NCBI GenBank assembly: GCA_022571535.1
Contig: JACZXR010000137.1
Coordinates: forward strand, 1-6,710
Origin: Deltaproteobacteria bacterium
GTDB taxonomy: Bacteria > Desulfobacterota > Binatia > UBA9968 > CAXXLF01
Reading direction: 5' to 3'
Length of the DNA: 6,710 nucleotides
The position numbers and the translations under genes were made by a program. Each line of letters begins with the position of its first letter. The first letter of the stretch is position 1. Shown here piece by piece: positions 1-4,545 of the stretch. The notes beneath the pieces are model-generated. The model made no database searches. It saw only the letters and a program-made list of their open reading frames with translations, and was not told the origin of the DNA.

Positions 1-1324
1 CTTGCTTAAAGAAACCCGCATGGTCCGCCACGGCCCCCGTAAAGGCACCGCGAACATGGCCGAAAAGCTCACTCTCAATGAGGTTTTCAGGAATCGCACC
101 ACAGTTCACCGGCATAAACGGACCGTCCCGGCGCGGTCCATTGAAATGAATCGCACGAGCAACTAGCTCTTTTCCCGTTCCGCTTTCTCCCGAAATCAGG
201 ACGTTTGTGTTGGTGGTGGCCACCTTCTGAATGAGCTGATAGATTTTGTCCATTCCCCCACCTTCCCCGACAACCCCCTCGAACCGAAAACCCTCACCCG
301 ACAACAGCTTGTCCTGTTGCGCTAGACCATGCTCTCTCACCTTACGCATCTCCTCTTCGAGACGGAGTTTTTCCTCCACTTCTTTTTGCTTCGTGATATC
401 CTCAAAGATGGAGACAAACCCGATAGGCCCTTTATCCGGGTCACTCAGAGGGGCCAGGGTCAACCGTAACTGCTTTTTCCCCCCTCCAGGATCATTGAAC
501 GAGATTTCCTGCATGCCAACTCTCTTGCCCTCAATCTCCCCGTCGAACTGGAAGGAGAGGGCAGGAAAGACCTGGCTCAGATTTTTTCCTTTGACGGCAA
601 CCTCAGAAATAGAAGTGAGCGTTTGCGCTCGAGAGTTGAAATAATTAATTTTTCCCTTGAGGTCAGTGATGGCAATTCCGCTTCCCACGCCCTGGATGAG
701 GGCCTCTTTCAGGGCCTCGAGATCCCGGTATTTCTCCTCTTTTTCTGCCAGGAGCCTCTCCGTCCGAAAGACTCTCGTCGAGAGATACCCCCCTAAAAAG
801 GCGATGATAAAAAAAGTGGGGATATTCAGCACCAGATTCATTACCAAGGGCTCCGCAGATGAAATCACACTATCCACGGTCCAATAATGAAACCACAGCA
901 GGACTGCTCCGTAGCACGCCCCAGAAAAGCCCGCAGCAATAAAGCCACCTCGATAGAACAGCAAGATACTCCCGTTCATGACTGCCAGGTTGTAAAGGAA
1001 GGGAAACGGACTTTCGACGCCTCCAGTAATGTAGATAATACCGGTGATTAAGAGGACGTCGAAATTGACCTGGACATGGGAAAACAGGTTCAGGTTTTTA
1101 ATCCGCGGCAGTATCAGCGCTGACATTAAAGAGATCGCATAGGCAGCAATTAAAGGAAATTGCAGAGAGCGGAAGCTACTGATATCACTTGGCTTTCCCC
1201 AAAATAGCGGAAGGAGGCCGGCCGCGCCCAAAAAGAACGACAGGACCACTACCCTGAGGAACAGGAACCACTTGATACGGCGGAGGAGTCCTCCCTGTTC
1301 CTCTTCTGATAGCGACAAGACCAC
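1..1324 (-). CDS. Membrane-bound PAS sensor fused to sigma-54 activator AAA+ domain (PilS/PilR-like hybrid), 3' end outside window
   Basis: 441 codons are visible; the C-terminus lies past the left edge. Residues 19-183 hold about six hydrophobic helices. ITGGVESPFPFLY (98-110) is the block I associate with PilS-type pilus sensors. A charged helix (187-207) leads into a PAS domain (about 208-311) and a coiled-coil linker (312-345). A sigma-54 activator AAA+ domain then begins at FEGVVGE, with Walker A GESGTGKE (379-386, bases 167-190) and the sigma-54-contacting loop GAFTGA (426-431, bases 32-49). No HisKA/HATPase and no receiver domain lie between PAS and AAA+, and the frame is uninterrupted. 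Walker B, the sensor motifs and any HTH would lie outside the window. I chose GTG at 1324, one base after the pilC stop; no good Shine-Dalgarno is present, which suggests translational coupling. TTG at 1333 is an alternative. Inferred role: inner-membrane one-component activator of sigma-54 promoters, perhaps for pilin genes. A generic sensory activator unrelated to pili is also possible. Confidence 0.88.
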   Translation of the reverse strand, partial: MVLSLSEEEQGGLLRRIKWFLFLRVVVLSFFLGAAGLLPLFWGKPSDISSFRSLQFPLIAAYAISLMSALILPRIKNLNLFSHVQVNFDVLLITGIIYITGGVESPFPFLYNLAVMNGSILLFYRGGFIAAGFSGACYGAVLLWFHYWTVDSVISSAEPLVMNLVLNIPTFFIIAFLGGYLSTRVFRTERLLAEKEEKYRDLEALKEALIQGVGSGIAITDLKGKINYFNSRAQTLTSISEVAVKGKNLSQVFPALSFQFDGEIEGKRVGMQEISFNDPGGGKKQLRLTLAPLSDPDKGPIGFVSIFEDITKQKEVEEKLRLEEEMRKVREHGLAQQDKLLSGEGFRFEGVVGEGGGMDKIYQLIQKVATTNTNVLISGESGTGKELVARAIHFNGPRRDGPFMPVNCGAIPENLIESELFGHVRGAFTGAVADHAGFFKQ

Positions 1325-1325
1325 G

Positions 1326-2546
1326 CTATTCAACCAGAGAGCCCAGTTGGAAGATCGGCAGGTACATCGAGATCACCAAACCTCCAAGAACAATCCCCAA
1401 GAAAACCATGATCATCGGCTCCATAAGAGCCGTGATATTATTGACGGAATTATCTACCTCCTCCTCGTAAAAGTCCCCAACCCGCTTAAGCATGTTATCC
1501 AGCGCCCCTGTGTTTTCTCCGACGGACACCATCTGGCAAACCATGGGGGGAAAGACCCCGCTTTTCTCTAACGGCTCGGCAACCGTCTTCCCTTCACTGA
1601 TACTGATACGGGCATCCATAATGGCCTTTTCGATCACCTTGTTCCCTGCCGTTTTAGCTGTTATCGCAAGTCCCTCCAGGATGGGTACCCCTGAGGCCAA
1701 AAGGAGCGACATGTTCTGCGAGAAACGAGCCACCGCAACCTTACGTAGAAGGTCGCCCAAAATGGGCATCTTAAGGAGAATGCCATCAATAACCATCCTC
1801 CCCTTCGCCGTTTTATAGTACATTTTAATACCCACGACGATCAGAGCAATAATCACTACTACGTGGACAAAGTAAGCACGAAAAAAGTTGCTGATGTTGA
1901 TCGTTATCTGTGTCGGAGCCGGGAGCGCCCGCCCCATGCTGCCATAAAGCTCGGCGAACACTGGGATCACAAAGATAAGCAGAATGGAAACTACCCCTAT
2001 GGCCACCACAACGATCGTAGCGGGATAGATCATGGCCCCCTTGACCTTTTTCTTGAGCCTGTTGGCCTTTTCGATGAACAGGGCGATACGATTGAGAATG
2101 GTGTTCAATACACCACCCGCCTCTCCAGCTCTGACCATGTTGACGTAGAGGTCATCAAAGACCTTGGGGTGCTTTTCCAGGGCATCGGCCAATGTCGTGC
2201 CACCCGAGACGTCCCGTCTGACATCACGGATGGTTTTTTTGAGAGGCTTGTTCTCTGTCTGCTCGGCAAGGATATCGAGGCTCTGAACAATGGGAAGCCC
2301 AGCATCGATCATGGTGGAAAACTGGCGGGTAAAGAGCATCACGTCGTATGGTTGGATCTTGGGTCCAAAGCCCGGAATCTTGATCTCTGTATCCAGCCCG
2401 GTTCCTTTTTCCTTTACCCGTGCGGGGATGGGCTGGATCCTTTGACTTCTAAGGCGAGCATACACCGCCTCGATATTTGAGGCTTCCATCTCTCCCTTAA
2501 GCACTTTCCCCTGAGCAGTCTTCCCTTGCCACACAAAAACTGACAT
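1326..2546 (-). CDS. pilC: Type IV pilus inner-membrane platform protein PilC (GspF family)
   Basis: This 406-residue protein has the usual PilC length. PilC is the polytopic inner-membrane platform through which the cytoplasmic ATPases PilB and PilT drive pilin assembly and disassembly. The N-terminus (FVWQGKTAQGKVLKGEMEA, residues 4-22) is the family's typical opening. Two T2SSF repeats follow, about residues 69-192 and 272-394. They carry the matching motifs RAGEAGGVL (139-147) and SVGENTGAL (341-349). Strongly hydrophobic helices lie at about 173-197, 222-241 and 375-397, matching the three-helix family topology. The ATG is preceded by a strong GGGGAGG. The gene follows pilB after a 173-bp gap holding a palindromic element, and its TAG stop is one base before the next gene's proposed GTG start. 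GspF of a type II secretion system is the main alternative, but the PilB-type ATPase and PilS-like sensor on either side favour PilC. No frameshift or missing segment is seen. Confidence 0.95.
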   Translation of the reverse strand: MSVFVWQGKTAQGKVLKGEMEASNIEAVYARLRSQRIQPIPARVKEKGTGLDTEIKIPGFGPKIQPYDVMLFTRQFSTMIDAGLPIVQSLDILAEQTENKPLKKTIRDVRRDVSGGTTLADALEKHPKVFDDLYVNMVRAGEAGGVLNTILNRIALFIEKANRLKKKVKGAMIYPATIVVVAIGVVSILLIFVIPVFAELYGSMGRALPAPTQITINISNFFRAYFVHVVVIIALIVVGIKMYYKTAKGRMVIDGILLKMPILGDLLRKVAVARFSQNMSLLLASGVPILEGLAITAKTAGNKVIEKAIMDARISISEGKTVAEPLEKSGVFPPMVCQMVSVGENTGALDNMLKRVGDFYEEEVDNSVNNITALMEPMIMVFLGIVLGGLVISMYLPIFQLGSLVE

Positions 2547-2550
2547 AGAA

Positions 2551-2557
2551 CCTCCCC
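2551..2557 (-). promoter_or_regulatory. Ribosome binding site of pilC
   Basis: On the minus strand GGGGAGG stands four bases before the pilC ATG (2546-2544), or five bases when counted from the GGAG core. It is the strongest Shine-Dalgarno in the window. It suggests that pilC is translated independently of pilB, from which it is separated by the palindromic element. Confidence 0.8.
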
Positions 2558-2600
2558 TGAGCCTTGAAAATCACGCGCCTCTCGGCAATCCGATATTCCA

Positions 2601-2606
2601 GTTTAC
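2601..2606. repeat. Left copy of 6-bp direct repeat GTTTAC (putative target-site duplication)
   Basis: GTTTAC here is repeated exactly at 2709-2714, immediately outside the inverted repeats of the palindromic element. The match stops at exactly six bases on both sides, as a target-site duplication would. A six-base match can also arise by chance. Confidence 0.55.
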
Positions 2607-2622
2607 CCCGTACCACAGAACG

Positions 2623-2642
2623 CCCCGTGCGTAAGCGCGGGG
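2623..2642. repeat. Internal hairpin 1 of the palindromic element
   Basis: CCCCGTGC and GCGCGGGG form an 8-bp stem around a GTAA loop. One position pairs as a G-U wobble in plus-strand RNA and as an A-C mismatch in minus-strand RNA. The flanking bases resemble, from memory, hairpins at IS200/IS605 or REP ends. In plus-sense RNA the loop would be a GNRA tetraloop (GUAA). Confidence 0.7.
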
Positions 2643-2658
2643 ATGAATGTTCCGACCT

Positions 2659-2669
2659 CCCTGTAAGGG
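2659..2669. repeat. Small internal hairpin 3 of the palindromic element
   Basis: CCCT (2659-2662) and AGGG (2666-2669) can pair around GTA, giving GTAA at the apex region as in the two larger hairpins. An overlapping alternative pairs GGGC (2667-2670) with GCCC (2674-2677), so the two small stems are mutually exclusive. Each is short and weak alone. Confidence 0.4.
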
Positions 2670-2682
2670 CATCGCCCCAAAG

Positions 2683-2702
2683 CCACGGACGTAAGTCCGT
2701 GG
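2683..2702. repeat. Internal hairpin 2 of the palindromic element, perfect 8-bp stem
   Basis: CCACGGAC and GTCCGTGG pair perfectly around GTAA. The last four bases (GTGG, 2699-2702) also form part of the right terminal inverted repeat, so this hairpin and the outer long-range stem compete for them. The shared bases are consistent with this having been the tip of a longer ancestral stem. Confidence 0.75.
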
Positions 2703-2708
2703 TACGGG

Positions 2709-2714
2709 GTTTAC
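2709..2714. repeat. Right copy of 6-bp direct repeat GTTTAC (putative target-site duplication)
   Basis: This exact copy of 2601-2606 abuts the right inverted repeat and lies five bases beyond the pilB stop codon. If the pair is a true duplication, the original target was a single GTTTAC in the pilB-pilC gap, and removing the insertion leaves a spacer of about 65 bp. Confidence 0.55.
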
Positions 2715-2719
2715 TAGAT

Positions 2720-4444
2720 TCAGAGTGCCATAGAAAAGACCGATCCCAAACCCTTGTCCGAATCAGTAACCCGTATAGTTTCCTCTATGGTGGTTAGCCC
2801 CTCCCGAACTTTTCGAAGGCTGCTCATTCTAAGAGTACTCATGCCAAGCTTTACCGCCTCTTGCTTCAGCACGGAACCGGACACCCCTCTGATCACTAAT
2901 TCCTTCAAGGCCTCATGCATGACCATGACTTCATAGATCGCTAATCGCCCCCTATAACCTGTATTGTTGCAATCAGGACAACCTGTACCATGATACGTTG
3001 GAAAACCTGCGTGTAGCTCTGCCGGATCGACACCGATATCGATGAGCACCTCGGGTTTGACCTCAGCGGCCACCTTGCATTTTAGGCATATCGTACGCAC
3101 CAACCTCTGGGCTGCAATAAGATTGACCGATGAAGTAATCATGAATTGCTCGACTCCCATATTGATCATTCGGTCCACAGTGGAAGGGGCGTCGTTGGTG
3201 TGCAAGGTGCTCAGGACCAGATGGCCGGTCAATGCTGCCTTAACCGCAATCTGAGCTGTTTCCAAGTCGCGTATTTCTCCCACCATGATGATGTCCGGAT
3301 CCTGACGGAGAAAGGACCTGAGACATGCCGCAAAGGTCAAACCGATCTCCTCTCGCACCTGGACCTGGTTGATTCCCGTGATGTTGTACTCGACCGGATC
3401 CTCCGCAGTGGAGATGTTAACCCCTACTTTATTAAGTTCCGAAAGGGCTGAGTAGAGTGTGGTCGACTTTCCACTGCCCGTGGGACCAGTGATGAGCAAC
3501 ATCCCGTAGGGCCTGTGGACCGCCTCCTGGAAGTCCTTGAGGTTATGGGATTCAAACCCGAGCATTGTCATATCCAGCTGGAGATTGGACTTGTCCAGAA
3601 GTCGCATGACGATCTTTTCACCAAACATCGTAGGAAGCACGGAGACCCGGATATCGATTTCCAGCCCCACGCCTATCTTTAGCTTGATCCGGCCATCCTG
3701 TGTCAATCGTCTCTCGGCGATGTCGAGATTGGCCATGATCTTAATCCGGGAGACCAGCGCGGCTTTCAACCTGGGAGGCGGAGTCATGATCTCGTCCAGG
3801 ATACCGTCGACACGGAATCGAACGCGGAAGGTCTTCTCGTAAGGTTCTATATGTATATCGCTCGCCCTGCGCTTTGCCGCATCAGCCATAATGGCATTCA
3901 CCAAGAGGACCACCGGGGCATCGTTAGTGGCCTGTTGGAGCTCCTGGAGGCTGATCTCCTCATCATGGATCACCTCCACCTCACTCTCGCCGATCTGTTT
4001 CAGGACCTCGTCATAACTGGCCGAACCGAGGCGCTGGTCCAGTACCTTTTTGATTGCCGAGCCAGAAGATAAAACGACCCGCACACCACAACCGGTGATG
4101 AACTTGATCTCATTGATTGCGGCCAGGTTAGTAGGATCACTCATGGCAACGGTCAACGTGGAGCCATGGAGTTTAAGAGGGACGAGCTGATATTTATGAA
4201 CGAGCCGGATAGGAACTAGATTGAAAGCCGGATCTTGGATCTCGGCATTCTCAAGATCGACCATTTCGATGCCGAACTGCTGGCCCAGAAAACTCGTAAG
4301 CTTATCCTCGTTGGTATATCCGAGACGAACAAGCTCATGGACCAAATTTGTGCCATTTTTCTTCTGTGTATCCAGGGCCTCTTTGAGTTGGTCACGATTG
4401 ATGACCCCTCCCCGGACTAGAATTTCTGCTATACGCGGCTCCAT
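2720..4444 (-). CDS. pilB: Type IV pilus extension ATPase PilB (GspE/PilB family)
   Basis: PilB is the cytoplasmic hexameric ATPase that powers pilus extension through PilC. The 574 residues fit the family. An N-terminal MshEN/GspE-N domain (about 1-150) precedes the ATPase core. That core shows Walker A GPTGSGKSTT (320-329), the acidic motif STAEDPVEY (345-353), Walker B DIIMVGEIRD (384-393) and the His box LTGHLVLSTLHTNDA (405-419). A tetracysteine zinc site follows, with CxxC at 453/456 and 489/492. The zinc site and the N-terminal domain separate it from the retraction ATPase PilT. I chose the ATG at 4444 because AGGTGA sits five bases upstream. A GTG at 4453 would add three residues, but it overlaps that Shine-Dalgarno. 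A strong sigma-70-type promoter lies directly upstream, making this the first gene of the pil transcript. A short tail after the usual RVT end (about SDKGLGSVFSMAL) is slightly longer than typical. GspE is the main alternative. Confidence 0.95.
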   Translation of the reverse strand: MEPRIAEILVRGGVINRDQLKEALDTQKKNGTNLVHELVRLGYTNEDKLTSFLGQQFGIEMVDLENAEIQDPAFNLVPIRLVHKYQLVPLKLHGSTLTVAMSDPTNLAAINEIKFITGCGVRVVLSSGSAIKKVLDQRLGSASYDEVLKQIGESEVEVIHDEEISLQELQQATNDAPVVLLVNAIMADAAKRRASDIHIEPYEKTFRVRFRVDGILDEIMTPPPRLKAALVSRIKIMANLDIAERRLTQDGRIKLKIGVGLEIDIRVSVLPTMFGEKIVMRLLDKSNLQLDMTMLGFESHNLKDFQEAVHRPYGMLLITGPTGSGKSTTLYSALSELNKVGVNISTAEDPVEYNITGINQVQVREEIGLTFAACLRSFLRQDPDIIMVGEIRDLETAQIAVKAALTGHLVLSTLHTNDAPSTVDRMINMGVEQFMITSSVNLIAAQRLVRTICLKCKVAAEVKPEVLIDIGVDPAELHAGFPTYHGTGCPDCNNTGYRGRLAIYEVMVMHEALKELVIRGVSGSVLKQEAVKLGMSTLRMSSLRKVREGLTTIEETIRVTDSDKGLGSVFSMAL

Positions 4445-4449
4445 AAAAT

Positions 4450-4455
4450 TCACCT
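4450..4455 (-). promoter_or_regulatory. Ribosome binding site that sets the pilB start
   Basis: Minus-strand AGGTGA lies five bases before the ATG at 4444-4442. The in-frame GTG at 4453-4451 is part of this motif, so the longer reading would need a start codon inside the ribosome-binding sequence and has no site of its own. This favours the ATG. Confidence 0.7.
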
Positions 4456-4468
4456 GGCTAAGTACTTG

Positions 4469-4497
4469 ATTATCTTAGAAAATGCCGCTTGTGTCAA
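4469..4497 (-). promoter_or_regulatory. Sigma-70-type promoter of the pilB-pilC-sensor operon
   Basis: On the minus strand a perfect -35 box TTGACA (4497-4492) and a 5/6 -10 box GATAAT (4474-4469) are separated by exactly 17 bp. Transcription would start near 4462, leaving a leader of about 18 bases that just includes the Shine-Dalgarno. No -24/-12 sigma-54 promoter was seen in this gap. pilB is therefore probably expressed by the housekeeping sigma factor and not controlled by the sigma-54 activator at the end of its own operon. Confidence 0.75.
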
Positions 4498-4545
4498 TCA
4501 GCTCAGCCGACATTTACAACTCAGAACTTTGGGCAAATCGCGAGG

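Larger units (their letters stand above)
2607..2708. mobile_element. MITE/REP-like palindromic element (102 bp) between pilB and pilC
   Basis: Perfect 10-bp terminal inverted repeats CCCGTACCAC (2607-2616) and GTGGTACGGG (2699-2708) bound a segment with several internal hairpins. The whole is flanked by the direct repeat GTTTAC. Counting the flanking AC/GT, the inverted repeat is 12 bp. No ORF of note lies inside, so any movement would need a transposase in trans. Deleting 2617-2686 would leave a perfect 16-bp stem with a GTAA loop, so the element looks composite: a simple hairpin element with a second 70-bp piece inserted beside CCAC. It starts only a few bases past the pilB stop. Known REP/BIME and IS200/IS605-end palindromes look similar in style, but the family is not identified. 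No U-tract follows the hairpins, so an intrinsic terminator is unlikely. The element could still alter the pilB/pilC expression ratio through transcript processing or stability. Confidence 0.65.

Noticed and set aside
246..887. Two plus-strand open frames opposite the sensor/activator gene
   Set aside because: They have low-complexity Ser/Pro/Arg-rich translations, antisense to a continuous minus-strand frame with clear PAS and AAA+ domains.
1863..2480. Plus-strand open frame of 205 codons opposite pilC
   Set aside because: It lies entirely antisense to a confidently identified pilC, has no recognisable domain and lacks the composition of a real protein. It is a shadow frame.
2683..2702. Intrinsic terminator after pilB
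   Set aside because: The stem is strong, but in the operon direction it is followed by CTTTGGGG and not a U-rich tract. The opposite direction also lacks one.
2601..2714. CRISPR array
   Set aside because: The repeats are inverted and differ in stem sequence. There are no regularly spaced direct repeats of CRISPR length.
2564..2797. Plus-strand open frame of 77 codons across the palindromic element
   Set aside because: Its translation is mostly the hairpin repeats plus antisense pilB. There is no ribosome site or family resemblance.
4445..4545. Terminator after ppdK
   Set aside because: No GC-rich stem followed by a T-run was found in this gap, so whether ppdK reads through into pilB is open.
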